From the NCBI RefSeq assembly GCF_014649735.1, contig NZ_BMTP01000001.1, positions 558,001 through 622,000 on the forward strand: 64,000 nucleotides of DNA. The letters are read 5' to 3'. The first letter of the stretch is position 1; every line of letters starts with the position of its first letter. The notes beneath the pieces are model-generated. The model saw only the letters and a program-made list of their open reading frames with translations. It was not told where the DNA came from and made no database searches. Source of the stretch: Streptomyces lavendofoliae (GTDB lineage Bacteria > Actinomycetota > Actinomycetes > Streptomycetales > Streptomycetaceae). The position numbers and the translations under genes were made by a program. Of the stretch, positions 44,594 to 53,690 are shown one piece after another.

Positions 44594-45157
44594 ATGCTGA
44601 GGACCGTCAACCGGGTCGTGCTGGGCCTGGCCGGAGCGGTACTGATCTGCGCGGGAGGAGCCGCCCTCGCGGCCGGCCTGGACCTGGACGTGCCGGCCTG
44701 GTGGCCGTGGCGCGGATCGGACACCGCGGTGCTCAGCGACTCGGCGCGTACGCGGTGGGGGCGGCCGGTCGTGGTCGCCGTGCTCGCGCTGCTGGTGCTC
44801 CTGGCGCTGTGGTGGCTGACGGCCCAGCTGCGGCGGCACCGGCTCGCCGAGGTGCTCATCGACAGCCGGGACGGGGAGAGCGCGGTGCTGCGGGGCCGGG
44901 CGCTGGAGGGCGCCGCGGAGGCGGAGGCGGAGGCCCTGGACGGTGTGACGCGCGCCCGTGTCCGGCTCACCGGCCGGCGTACGGCGCCCTCGGCGCGGGT
45001 GTCGCTGCTGCTGGAGCCCCATGTGTCGCCGGACGAGGCCCTGGCGCGCCTCCGGGACGGCGCGCTGCGGCACGCCCGCGAATCGGCGGGCCTCCAGGAG
45101 CTTCCCGCGGAGGCCCAGCTGCGCGCCGCCAGACACACCGCGCGCCGCGTCACCTGA
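44594..45157 (+). CDS. amaP: Alkaline shock response membrane anchor protein AmaP
   Basis: This 187-residue protein has two N-terminal membrane helices (about 8-30 and 58-80) followed by a cytoplasmic domain ending in LQELPAEAQLRAARHTARRVT-like sequence typical of AmaP. AmaP recruits Asp23 to the membrane in Staphylococcus. ATG 44594 has AGGGG nine bases upstream. A GTG at 44585 overlapping the previous stop is an alternative. It is the last gene of the cluster. Confidence 0.82.
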   Translation: MLRTVNRVVLGLAGAVLICAGGAALAAGLDLDVPAWWPWRGSDTAVLSDSARTRWGRPVVVAVLALLVLLALWWLTAQLRRHRLAEVLIDSRDGESAVLRGRALEGAAEAEAEALDGVTRARVRLTGRRTAPSARVSLLLEPHVSPDEALARLRDGALRHARESAGLQELPAEAQLRAARHTARRVT

Positions 45158-45179
45158 CCCTCCCGCCCCGGCCGTACGC

Positions 45180-45199
45180 GGCGGGCGCCCCCGCCCGCC
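45180..45199. terminator. Terminator hairpin between amaP and the SDR gene
   Basis: GGCGGGCG and CGCCCGCC form a perfect 8-bp stem with a CCCC loop, 22 bases after the amaP stop and between convergent genes. Confidence 0.6.
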
Positions 45200-45290
45200 G
45201 TCGCCCGCCCGCCCGGCGCCCGGCCGACCGGCCCACCGTCCCTGAGCCGACGACGGCGGGGCGCGGCCGGCGGGTCCGGTGTCCGCCGGG

Positions 45291-46046
45291 TCAGAAGCCG
45301 TGGCGCGCGCCGCCGTCGACGGGGAGCATCACGCCCGTCAGGTAGGAGGCCGCCGGCGAGAGGAGGAACGCCGCGGCGTTGCCGAACTCCTCCGGCGTGC
45401 CGTAGCGGCGCAGCGGCACCCGGGACTCGGACGCGGCGCGGGCCGCCGACGGGTCCCCGGACAGGGCGTCCAGCTCGCGCACCCGGTCCGTGTCGATGCG
45501 GCCCGGCAGCAGGCCGACCACCCGGATGCCGCTCGGCCCCAGGTCGTTCGCGAGGGACTTGGCGAAGCCCGCGAGGCCCGGGCGCAGCCCGTTGGAGATG
45601 GTGAGTCCCGGGATCGGCTCGTGCACCGAGCCGGAGAGCACGAACCCGATCACCCCGCCGTCCGGCAGCGCGGCGGCCGCGGCCCGGGCCATCCGCACCG
45701 CGCCCAGGTACACCGCGTCGAACGCCGCCTGCCACTGCTCGTCCGTGTTGTCCGCCGCCCACCCCGGGGGCGGGCCGCCCACGCTGACGAGGACGCCGTC
45801 GAAGCGCCCGAAGTGCGTCCGGGCGGCGGCGATCAGCCGCTCGGGGGTCGCGGGGTCGGCGTTGTCCGCCGCGACGCCCACGGTGCCCGCCCCCAGCTCG
45901 GCGGCGGCCCCGGTCACCGCCTTCTCGTCGCGCGACGCGAGCACGACCTTCGCGCCCTCCGCCACCAGGGCGCGCGCGGAGGCGTTGCCCAGGCCGCGGG
46001 AGGCACCGGTCACGACGTACACACGGTCCTTCAGTCCAAGATCCAT
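45291..46046 (-). CDS. SDR family protein without the usual Tyr/Lys catalytic pair
   Basis: This 251-residue Rossmann-fold protein has the NAD(P)-binding VVTGASRGLG (11-20) and a conserved C-terminal VDGGARHGF. Where classical SDRs have YxxxK, the sequence reads LTISNGLRPGLAGFAKSL, with Ile150 and Leu154 at the Tyr and Lys positions. A known subgroup of SDRs shows this change. It may use other residues, or act as a binding protein. It sits five bases after the end of the GH15 gene and probably shares its transcript. Confidence 0.85.
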   Translation of the reverse strand: MDLGLKDRVYVVTGASRGLGNASARALVAEGAKVVLASRDEKAVTGAAAELGAGTVGVAADNADPATPERLIAAARTHFGRFDGVLVSVGGPPPGWAADNTDEQWQAAFDAVYLGAVRMARAAAAALPDGGVIGFVLSGSVHEPIPGLTISNGLRPGLAGFAKSLANDLGPSGIRVVGLLPGRIDTDRVRELDALSGDPSAARAASESRVPLRRYGTPEEFGNAAAFLLSPAASYLTGVMLPVDGGARHGF

Positions 46047-46050
46047 GGGC

Positions 46051-47835
46051 CTATCCTGCCGTCTCCTCCCGGGCCAGCGCGAGGGCCGTCCCCACCAGGC
46101 CGATGTGGCTGAACGCCTGGGGGAAGTTACCCAGCTGCCGCCGGGCGGAGGCGTCGTACTCCTCGGCCAGCAGCCCGACGTCGTTGCGCAGCGCCAGCAG
46201 CCGGTCGAACAGGTCGTGGGCCTCCTTGGTCCGGCCGGTCATGCGCAGCGCGTCCGCCATCCAGAACGAGCAGACGAGGAACGTCCCCTCGTCACCGGGC
46301 AGCCCGTCGACGGGCACGCCCTCGGTGGTGTACCGGCGGATGAGCCCGTTGTGGTTCAGCTCGGCGTACACCGCGTCCACCGTGCCGACCACGCGCGGGT
46401 CGTCCGGCGGCAGGAAACCGACCCGGGGGATCAGCAGCGTCGCCGCGTCCAGCTCACGGGAGCCGTAGGACTGCGTGAAGGTGTTCCGTTCCGGGTCGTA
46501 CCCCTTCTCGCACACGTCCCGGTGCACCTCGTCGCGCATCACCCGCCAGCGGCCCACGTCCCCGCTCAGCGTCGGGTCCCGCTCCAGGGTGCGCACCGCG
46601 CGGTCGGCGGCGACCCAGGCCATGACTTTGGAGTGCACGAAGTGGCGGCGCGGCCCCCGCACCTCCCACAGCCCCTCGTCGGGCTGTCGCCACGTCGACT
46701 CCAGGAAGCCGAGCAGGCTCAGCTGGAGGTTCCACGCGTGCGACTTGGACGCGAGCCCCGCCTCCCGCGCCAGGTACAGGGAGTCGATGACCTCCCCGTA
46801 CACGTCGAGCTGCAACTGCCGCACGGCCGCGTTGCCGGTCCGCACGGGAGCCGACCCGGCGTACCCGCGCAGCCACGGCAGCTCCGTCTCCGGCAGCCGG
46901 CGTTCACCGGCGACCCCGTACATGATCTGGAGGTCCGCCGGGTCACCGGCCACCGCCCGCAGCAGCCAGTCGCGCCACGCCGCGGCCTCTTCGAGGTAGC
47001 CGGCCGACAGCAGCGCGCCGAGGGTCAGCGTCGCGTCGCGCAGCCAGCAGAAGCGGTAGTCCCAGTTGCGCACGCCCCCGATGTCCTCCGGGAGCGAGGT
47101 CGTGGGCGCGGCGACGATCCCGCCCGTGGGGCCGTACGTCAGTGCCTTGAGGGTGATGAGCGAGCGCATCACGGCCTCGCGGTGCGGTCCCTCGTAGGTG
47201 CACTGCGCCGACCAGGACTCCCAGTCCTCCAGCGTGTGCTCCAGCGCCTCGTACGGGTCGATCAGCGGCGGGCGCGGCCGGTGCGAGGGGTGCCAGGTCA
47301 GGACGAACGCCACCTTCTCGCCCGCGTCGACCGTGAACGAGGAGCAGGTGCTGAACTGCTGGCCCCAGGTCTTGACCGCCGGCTCGCTGCGCAGCCATAT
47401 CGAGTCGGGACCGGCGATCGCCACCCGGTGCCCGTCCGTCCGGCGCACCCAGGGCACCACGGACCCGTAGTCGAACCGCAGGCGCAGCACCGACGCCATC
47501 TCGACCGTGCCGCTGACGCCCTCGACGATGCGGACGACGTCGGGGGCCTCGTCGCGCTGCGGCATGAAGTCCAGCACCTTCACCGTGCCGGTACGGGTCT
47601 CCCAGACGGACTCCAGGACGAGGGAGTCCCCCACGTAGCGGCGGCGGGCGCAGGTGTGGGCGTCCTTCGGGGCGATGCGCCAGTGGCCGTTCTCCTCGTC
47701 GCCGAGCAGCGCGGCGAAGCAGGCCGCCGAGTCGAAGCGTGGCAGGCAAAGCCAGTCGATCGAACCGTCCTTGCCGACCAGCGCCGCCGTCTGCAGGTCC
47801 CCGATGAGCGCGTAGTCCTCGATGCGTTGCGTCAC
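46051..47835 (-). CDS. Glycoside hydrolase family 15 protein (trehalase/glucoamylase-like)
   Basis: This 594-residue cytoplasmic protein has an N-terminal beta-sandwich starting IEDYALIGDLQTAALVGKDGSIDWLCLPRFDS, in part, and an (alpha/alpha)6 barrel beginning near SLITLKALTYGPTGGIVAAPTTSLPE. The substrate-binding GVRNWDYRFCWLRDA motif is clear. Mycobacterial members of this family include trehalases, so trehalose or a maltooligosaccharide is the likely substrate. It precedes the SDR gene on the same strand. Confidence 0.92.
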   Translation of the reverse strand: MTQRIEDYALIGDLQTAALVGKDGSIDWLCLPRFDSAACFAALLGDEENGHWRIAPKDAHTCARRRYVGDSLVLESVWETRTGTVKVLDFMPQRDEAPDVVRIVEGVSGTVEMASVLRLRFDYGSVVPWVRRTDGHRVAIAGPDSIWLRSEPAVKTWGQQFSTCSSFTVDAGEKVAFVLTWHPSHRPRPPLIDPYEALEHTLEDWESWSAQCTYEGPHREAVMRSLITLKALTYGPTGGIVAAPTTSLPEDIGGVRNWDYRFCWLRDATLTLGALLSAGYLEEAAAWRDWLLRAVAGDPADLQIMYGVAGERRLPETELPWLRGYAGSAPVRTGNAAVRQLQLDVYGEVIDSLYLAREAGLASKSHAWNLQLSLLGFLESTWRQPDEGLWEVRGPRRHFVHSKVMAWVAADRAVRTLERDPTLSGDVGRWRVMRDEVHRDVCEKGYDPERNTFTQSYGSRELDAATLLIPRVGFLPPDDPRVVGTVDAVYAELNHNGLIRRYTTEGVPVDGLPGDEGTFLVCSFWMADALRMTGRTKEAHDLFDRLLALRNDVGLLAEEYDASARRQLGNFPQAFSHIGLVGTALALAREETAG

Positions 47836-47865
47836 GCTCAGGCGTCTTCCCGCCCGGGCCGTCCG

Positions 47866-48663
47866 CTAAGCGGGCGCGTGTGCGGCCGGTTCGCGTGCGT
47901 CGTCGCCGGTGGCGGGCCCCGCCTCGCGGTCGCGCTTCTCCCGGCGTACCAGCACCACCCAGCCGACCGGCACGCCCGCCGCGAACAGCCACCACTGGAC
48001 CGCGTACGCCATGTGCGGGCCGATGGAGTCGTGGTCGGGCTCCGGGATCTGCTCCGGGGTGTCCCCGGCCGGGGCCGGCGCGGTCTGTTCCAGGTAGCCG
48101 CCGAGCACCTCGCGGCCGAGGCTCTCCGCCTGCTGCTCGCTGTTGATCAGCATGACCTGGCGGGGCGGCAGCCCGCTGAGGTCCTTGATGCCGCTGGCGC
48201 CGGTCGTCTCGTCCGCCTTGAGCCGCCCGGTGACGGTCACCTCACCCTTGGGGGCGGGCGGCACCTCGGGGTACGCCTGCTGGTCGGTGGCCGCCGGGAC
48301 CCAGCCCCGGTTGACGAGGACCGCGCGGCCGTCCCGGAGGACGAGGGGGGACAGGACGAGGACGCCGATCCGTTCGTCGGCGTTGGTCCGGCGGCGTACG
48401 ACGACCTCGTGCGCCGTGTCGAAGGTGCCGGTGGCGGTGACCCGCCGCCAGTAGTCGGAGCGGGGGACGGTGTGGCCGGGGGAGGTGAGCTCCGTCACCG
48501 GGACGGGCTTCGCCTTCAGGTTGTCCTCGATCAGCTGGTTCTGGGCGACCCGGTGCTCGTGGCGGTGGAACTGCCAGAAGCCCAGCTCGATCATCACGGG
48601 GATGAGAACGAGGGCGATGAGGGTGAGGATCACCCACTGCCGGGACAACAGGAAGCGGTACAC
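47866..48663 (-). CDS. SURF1 family cytochrome oxidase assembly protein
   Basis: This 265-residue protein starts with a membrane helix (residues about 12-30, QWVILTLIALVLIPVMIELG), followed by the SURF1 core. It has GFWQFHRHEHR, the VLVNRGWVPA motif, and a second membrane helix near residues 220-240 (AVQWWLFAAGVPVGWVVLV), then a polar tail. SURF1 helps heme a insertion into the aa3 oxidase. GTG 48663 gives VYRFLLSRQWV. Confidence 0.92.
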   Translation of the reverse strand: MYRFLLSRQWVILTLIALVLIPVMIELGFWQFHRHEHRVAQNQLIEDNLKAKPVPVTELTSPGHTVPRSDYWRRVTATGTFDTAHEVVVRRRTNADERIGVLVLSPLVLRDGRAVLVNRGWVPAATDQQAYPEVPPAPKGEVTVTGRLKADETTGASGIKDLSGLPPRQVMLINSEQQAESLGREVLGGYLEQTAPAPAGDTPEQIPEPDHDSIGPHMAYAVQWWLFAAGVPVGWVVLVRREKRDREAGPATGDDAREPAAHAPA

Positions 48664-48962
48664 GGCTTCGACCGTACCTGCTCGTGCGCCGGCCCCGGGA
48701 AGTGGGTCCCGTCCGGCCCGGACGCGGACCGTCCGGGCGGCGCGGACCGTGCGGCACGGGTCCGGGGCCGTGGCGGCAGCGGCGGGGGCGGGTGGCGGCG
48801 GGAGGCTGCCGTGCGGGGGGGCTTGCGGCGGGGGTGTCGTCCCGGCCTGCCCGGAGCGGCGCCGTGCGGCGGCCGCCCCGCGCGGTCCCGGCCGTGGACG
48901 GGGAAGCGTTCCCGGCCGGGAGCCGTGTGTCGCCCGCGAGCACCGGGCGGTCCCGCGACGGG
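48664..48962. other. GC-rich intergenic stretch
   Basis: This stretch is very G/C-rich with no supported gene. Short inverted repeats (CCCGGCC near 48888 with GGCCGGG near 48914) could help terminate the downstream-ending zinc-protein transcript. Nothing else was seen. Confidence 0.4.
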
Positions 48963-49199
48963 TCACACCTTGTCGACGATGCCCACCTGTCCCTTCTCCG
49001 CCCGGGCGCAGTGCGCCCCGCAGAACCACTGGCCGTCGGCTTCGACGCCCTGGCCGATGATCTGGACCCGGCAGTGCTCGCAGATGGGCGCCATGCGGTG
49101 GATGGCGCAGGCGAAGCAGTCGAAGACGTGCACGGCGCCTTGCGCGTGCACCTCGAAGGACATGCCGTAATCGTTTCCGCAGACCTCACAACGTGCCAT
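48963..49199 (-). CDS. Small zinc-binding (zinc-ribbon/metallothionein-like) protein
   Basis: This 78-residue protein is rich in metal ligands: Cys4-x2-Cys7, Cys28-x2-Cys31 with His34, Cys40-x2-Cys43, and Cys60-x2-His63-Cys64. The spacing suggests two zinc-ribbon-like knuckles. It is well conserved in Streptomyces as far as I recall, but has no known function. It stands alone between SURF1 and the exonuclease gene. Confidence 0.85.
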   Translation of the reverse strand: MARCEVCGNDYGMSFEVHAQGAVHVFDCFACAIHRMAPICEHCRVQIIGQGVEADGQWFCGAHCARAEKGQVGIVDKV

Positions 49200-49265
49200 G
49201 CGCCACAGGGTGCGGTCCGGCGCTCCCCGAGGGGCGGCGAAACGCCCGGGCGGTCACCCGTCTGC

Positions 49266-50246
49266 CTACTCGTCTGCCGGGGCCACGTCACGCAGCAGCT
49301 GGGTGAAGGCCGCCTCGTCGACGACCGGCGTGCCGAACGACTTGGCCTTGACCGTCTTGGAGGTGGCGGCGTCCGGGTCGTTGGTGACCAGCAGGCTGGT
49401 CAGCCGGGAGACGCTGGTGGCCACATGGAGGCCCGCCTCGACCGCCCGGTCCTCCAGCAGCTCCCGGTCGATGGAGGTGTCACCCGAAAACGCCACCCGC
49501 ATGCCCTGCCTGAGTGGTTTGTCCGCTTCATAGCGTCCGGGGTTGGGGTACGGGCAGGCGGGCCGCTTGCGGGAAGGCCGCCAGCTGTTCCCGCGGTACG
49601 ACGCCTGCTGCCCGATGCGCGGCACGGTCGAGGCGGCGGGGGAGGACGCCCACTCGGTGAGCGGACGGCACTCCAGCAGCGGCAGCCTGACGCCCCGTTC
49701 CGCCGCCGCGTGCAGGCTCGGACGGAACGCCTCGGCCAGCACGCGCGCGTCGTCCAGCGCGTGGTGCGCCCGGCGCTGGACGACGCCGAAGTGCGTGGCC
49801 AGCGTCTCCAGCTTGAAGTTGGCCAGCGGCAGGCCCAGTTCCTTGGAGAGCGCGATGGTGCACAGCCGCTGCCGCACCGGCGCCGTCCGGTCCGCCCGCG
49901 CGTACTCACGGGCGATCATCGACCAGTCGAACATCGCGTTGTGCGCCACGAGCACCCGGCCGTCGAGCCGCGCGGAGAACTCCGCCGCGACGTCCCCGAA
50001 GAGCGGGGCTCCCTCCAGCAGGTCGCTCGTCAGCCCGTGGATCCACACCGGTCCGGGGTCGCGCTCCGGGTTGACCAGCGTGTACCAGTGGTCCTCCACA
50101 TTGCCCTGCGCGTCGAGCCGGTAGACGGCTGCGGACACTATCCGGTCGTCGCGGGCGAGGCCGGTGGTCTCCACGTCGACGACCGCGTACCCCTGGGTCG
50201 GGTAGGCGGTCGGCCACGGTGCTGCTGTCGTACGGTCGTCGAGCAT
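49266..50246 (-). CDS. DEDDh 3'-5' exonuclease with C-terminal BRCT domain
   Basis: This 326-residue protein has an N-terminal exonuclease domain of the DNA polymerase III epsilon type: DVETTG (Asp24, Glu26), LVAHNAMFDWSM, and HHALDDARVLAEAF carrying the catalytic His and Asp. Residues about 250-320 form a BRCT domain (GMRVAFSGDTSIDRELLEDRA, in part). It is likely used in DNA repair or end trimming. ATG 50246 gives MLDDRTT. GTG 50252 is also in frame. Confidence 0.92.
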   Translation of the reverse strand: MLDDRTTAAPWPTAYPTQGYAVVDVETTGLARDDRIVSAAVYRLDAQGNVEDHWYTLVNPERDPGPVWIHGLTSDLLEGAPLFGDVAAEFSARLDGRVLVAHNAMFDWSMIAREYARADRTAPVRQRLCTIALSKELGLPLANFKLETLATHFGVVQRRAHHALDDARVLAEAFRPSLHAAAERGVRLPLLECRPLTEWASSPAASTVPRIGQQASYRGNSWRPSRKRPACPYPNPGRYEADKPLRQGMRVAFSGDTSIDRELLEDRAVEAGLHVATSVSRLTSLLVTNDPDAATSKTVKAKSFGTPVVDEAAFTQLLRDVAPADE

Positions 50247-50383
50247 GGTCACTGAGAATAGAGCCCGCCACTGACAACGCCGCCGCCGGGCTTGTCCCGT
50301 ACGCTCCCGGGTTGACGCCCCGTACCCCTGTTCCCGTGCGGCTGACGGCAGTTGACCTGGGCCCACTCCGCCCGCCGGGCAGG

Positions 50384-53300
50384 TCAGTTCTGTGCCGAGC
50401 GGAGGACGAGCCGCCCGGCGCCGAGGAGCTCGCCGCCCGTGAGGGGCATGTCGTCGGTGACGGTGACCGTCAGGTCCTCCCGGTCCGCCAGGGGGCCGAG
50501 GTCGACCGGGCCGTCGCCGGTCTCGCACTGCCACAGCTCCAGTTCGGTCAGCCCGGGGAGGTCCCGCAGCGGGGCGAGTCCGCCGGTCAGGGCACAGCGC
50601 CAGAGGAAGAGCCTCTCCAGCGTGGCCAGCCCGGTGAGCGCCCCCAGGTCCAGCGGTGCGAAGTCGTTGAGCGTCAGGGAGGTCAGCCGGGGCGGCGACG
50701 CCATGCGGGTCAACTGCCGCAACTGCGTGCGGCTGGACAGCGCGAGCGAGGTGAGGGACGGCCACCGCTCGATCCCGTCGAGAGCCACGTACCGCACCTG
50801 GCGCTGGAGCGTGAGGCTGGTGAGCCGCGGTCCCACGGGCAGTTCGTCCAGTGCCTCGATGAGCAGGGCGTGGCCCAGGTGCAGCATCCTCAGGTCCGGC
50901 ATGTCACCCAGCGGCTCGACGCGGACGCCCGGACCCACCTCGTACAGCGACAGCCACTCCAGCCCCGGCCCCGCCAGGGGCGAGAGGTCGGTCAGCGACG
51001 AGCACCGGCTCAGGCCGACGCCGTAGAGGCCGGGAAAGCGCGCGAGCGGGGAGAGGTCGCGCAGCGCGGCGTTCTCGAACACGAAGAGCCGCCGCAGGTC
51101 GTCCAGGGCGTGCAGCGGTGACAGGTCGGCGTGGTCTCCCTCCATGTGGAGCGAGCGGACCTCCGGGACGTGCCGCAGTGCCCGGAACTGCTCCGCCGTC
51201 TTCACATGCAGGTAGTCCTCCTCCCAGGTGCGCCCGGCCAGCACCTCCCGCAGATACGTCTCCGTCTCGAACGAGCCCCACGCCTGCGACAGCTGGAACG
51301 CGACGGGCGCGCGCGTGTCGTGCCGGAACCGCGCGACCACGCCGAACGCGGCGTCCCCCTTGATCAGGGCGGCCGTCCGCACCACCGCCGCCGCGCCGTG
51401 CTCGTCCAGCGCCTCCTCCGGGCCCGGCAGCAGCTCCAGCACCAGCTCGCCGACCTTCGCCAGCTCCTCGGCGTCGCTCTGCCTGCGCGGCGGCAGCAGG
51501 CCCTGCGTACGGTCCTGGATCGCCCGGCGCACCCTCGGGTCCAGCTCCGGGGCGTGCTCCAGGCACGCCGCCGCCAGCAGCACCAGCCGGTGGCGGTGGC
51601 ACGGCTCGTCGTCCGCCCTGCGCAGCAGGTCCGTCAGCAGGCGGGCCCGCTCGTCCACGCGCGCGTGCCCCACCGCCATCTGCACGACGTCGTCCCACTG
51701 GTCGTCGTGCGCGTGCCGCACCAGCACGCCGAAGTCCCGCGACTCCACGGCGGCCTTGGCGCCCAGATAGTCCTGGAACGTCCGGTGCACGAAGTCGACG
51801 GCACCCGGCCGCGGCTCGCGCAGCAGCCCGCTCCTGATCAGCAGGTGCGAGAACACCTGCTCCGCCGTGCCCTCCACCTGCGGCATGGCGCCCAGCCACC
51901 GCGCCACCATCTCCACCGCGTCGGCCCGATCCGCCTCCACCTGCCCGTTGCGGATGAGCCAGTACCCGAACCGCTGGAGCAGCGCCATCTGCTCCTCGCG
52001 GGTGAGGTCGACGCCCTCCACCCCGACCACCTCGCGCTCGGTGTCCCGGCGCACCAGCAGCATGTCGAGGGCGGCGTCGTACAGCTCCTTGCGCGCCCGG
52101 GGCAGCTGCATCCGGCGGTCCCGGTTGAGCGCGCACAACAACGAGCACATCAGCGGGTTCGTGGCCAGCCGGCCCAGGGCCCGCCGGGTGCCCACGGCGT
52201 GGAGCAGCGACCTCTCGTACGTGTCGAGCCGGTCCCGCTCGGCCGGCGCGGCGCACTCCTGGCGCGCGGCCTCGTGCCAGTGCTCGATGAAGGCCCGGAT
52301 GTCGTCCCGCTCCATGGGGAGCAGCGAGTGGGCGGCGAAACCGTGGAGGGCCAGCCAGTCCTCCGGCACCGCGGACGGCCGCGTCGTCACCACGTACCGC
52401 GCGTGCGGGAACGCCGCGATCAGGCTCCTGAGCCACTCCTGGGTCCGTTTGCGCAGCCGCGCCGGCACCTCGTCGACCCCGTCCACGAGGACGAGCGCCC
52501 TGCCGTCGGCCATCAGCCGCTCCACCCACCCGGCCGGCGCGGCACCGTGCAGCGGCACCCCCGCCGCCCGCAGGAACTCCCCGGGGCCGGGGAGCGCGCC
52601 GGAGGGCGAGAAGGTGCGCAACCGCAGGACGAAGGGGACGCACCGGTTCCAGTCGTCGAGGTCGCGGCCGAAGCGGCGGTGCGCGGCGTTCACCGCCAGC
52701 CACTGCACCAGGGTGCTCTTGCCGGAACCCGCCGGACCGCGCAGCAGGACCCGGTCGGTGTCGGCGAGCGCCTGCTCCGCGGTGAGGGCGACCTGTCCGG
52801 GGCCGGGAGGGCCGAACCCCTCGTGGCGGACGCCCTCGCCGCTCACCGCCAGGCTGATGTAGGCCGTGTCCAGCGGCCACTCGCCCGTCGACCGCCCCAG
52901 CGTCAGCCCGAACAGCTCCAGCCGGCCGTACGTCGCCACCACGTAGTCCGCGTACCGCTGCTCGAACTCCAGCGCCACCGCGTCCGGGCGGCGGCGGCCC
53001 GCCGCCAGGTCCGCCACCAGGGCGTGGGTGCGGCCGGCCGTGCGGGTCTGCTCCACGGCCGCCCGCGCGGGGAAGGACGGCTGCGCCGTGAGCTGGTCCA
53101 CCACGTGCGCGCAGCACAGGGCGAGGAGCTCCTCGTACAGGTCCGCGGCCCGCGGGGCGAGCTGACGGACCGCCGCCGCCGAGCGCAGTCGCGCGCTCAG
53201 CCGCGCCGGGTCCAGGTCCACCGCGAAGAGCTGGTCCGCGCCGATCTCGCCCGCCGCGGCGAAGCTGTCGCGCACGGCGTCGACGGCGGCCAGCCGCTCG

Positions 53301-53500
53301 TTCTCCGGCAGGGAACCGTACGTCTCCGCGAGGCGGCCGGACAGGATCCTCGCCAGCCGGTCGGGCCTCGGCGGGCGCGGCAGCGGGCGCAGCGGGCCCT
53401 CGACGAGGCCGGCGCCCGTCCGCGGGGCGACGAGCGACCTGGCCACGGCGCCGAGCACCGTGCCCGCCAGACGGGTGACCACAAGTTCCATGCCCTGCAA
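50384..53500 (-). CDS. NACHT-domain STAND ATPase with C-terminal leucine-rich repeats
   Basis: This is a 1038-residue bacterial NLR-like protein. Residues 1 to about 235 form a helical N-terminal region (NNH-like). The NACHT domain has Walker A GPAGSGKST (255-263) and Walker B ALVLVDGVDE (335-344), followed by the winged-helix region with SGLLREPRPGAVDFVHRTFQDYL. From about residue 770 to the end there are some ten irregular leucine-rich repeats (LSPLHALDDLRRLFV, LTSLTLNDFAPLDLGAL). Bacterial NACHT proteins with sensor repeats are known anti-phage factors. No effector domain or partner gene is obvious. A TTG at 53500 has GGGGGAG eight bases upstream. ATG 53491 is the alternative start. Confidence 0.92.
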   Translation of the reverse strand: MQGMELVVTRLAGTVLGAVARSLVAPRTGAGLVEGPLRPLPRPPRPDRLARILSGRLAETYGSLPENERLAAVDAVRDSFAAAGEIGADQLFAVDLDPARLSARLRSAAAVRQLAPRAADLYEELLALCCAHVVDQLTAQPSFPARAAVEQTRTAGRTHALVADLAAGRRRPDAVALEFEQRYADYVVATYGRLELFGLTLGRSTGEWPLDTAYISLAVSGEGVRHEGFGPPGPGQVALTAEQALADTDRVLLRGPAGSGKSTLVQWLAVNAAHRRFGRDLDDWNRCVPFVLRLRTFSPSGALPGPGEFLRAAGVPLHGAAPAGWVERLMADGRALVLVDGVDEVPARLRKRTQEWLRSLIAAFPHARYVVTTRPSAVPEDWLALHGFAAHSLLPMERDDIRAFIEHWHEAARQECAAPAERDRLDTYERSLLHAVGTRRALGRLATNPLMCSLLCALNRDRRMQLPRARKELYDAALDMLLVRRDTEREVVGVEGVDLTREEQMALLQRFGYWLIRNGQVEADRADAVEMVARWLGAMPQVEGTAEQVFSHLLIRSGLLREPRPGAVDFVHRTFQDYLGAKAAVESRDFGVLVRHAHDDQWDDVVQMAVGHARVDERARLLTDLLRRADDEPCHRHRLVLLAAACLEHAPELDPRVRRAIQDRTQGLLPPRRQSDAEELAKVGELVLELLPGPEEALDEHGAAAVVRTAALIKGDAAFGVVARFRHDTRAPVAFQLSQAWGSFETETYLREVLAGRTWEEDYLHVKTAEQFRALRHVPEVRSLHMEGDHADLSPLHALDDLRRLFVFENAALRDLSPLARFPGLYGVGLSRCSSLTDLSPLAGPGLEWLSLYEVGPGVRVEPLGDMPDLRMLHLGHALLIEALDELPVGPRLTSLTLQRQVRYVALDGIERWPSLTSLALSSRTQLRQLTRMASPPRLTSLTLNDFAPLDLGALTGLATLERLFLWRCALTGGLAPLRDLPGLTELELWQCETGDGPVDLGPLADREDLTVTVTDDMPLTGGELLGAGRLVLRSAQN

Positions 53501-53544
53501 CGTCGTTGCTCCCCCCGAGACGGCCCGACCGGATCGTACGACGC

Positions 53545-53690
53545 CCGCCGGGCGGACGCGGCCGAAGCCGCCCGGTCCGGTTCGTAGTCGTCGGGTTCAG
53601 GCCGAAACCGGCCCTTCAGGCCGAAGCCGTCCGGTCCGGCCGGGGAGCCGTCCGGTGCGGCGCGGAGCCGCCCGGTTCAGGCCGTGGCCC
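53545..53690 (-). repeat. Degenerate GCCGAAGCCG/CCGGTCCGG repeats
   Basis: Several imperfect copies of AGGCCGAAGCCGTCCGGTCC-like units fill the 176-base gap and run into the 3' end of the CoA transferase gene. There is no open frame worth calling. The purpose is unknown. Confidence 0.5.

Noticed and set aside
42742..45762. 1006-codon open frame on the - strand
   Set aside because: It lies antisense to the Asp23 cluster, whose genes have ribosome sites, coupled junctions and family matches. Its translation is low-complexity.
45490..49170. 1226-codon open frame on the + strand
   Set aside because: It runs opposite to the SDR, GH15 and SURF1 genes and only reflects the lack of stop codons in high-GC DNA. 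Its translation is Arg/Pro/Val/Gly-rich with no domain.
51131..53587. 818-codon open frame on the + strand
   Set aside because: It is antisense to the clearly real NACHT-LRR gene; composition is typical of a shadow frame.
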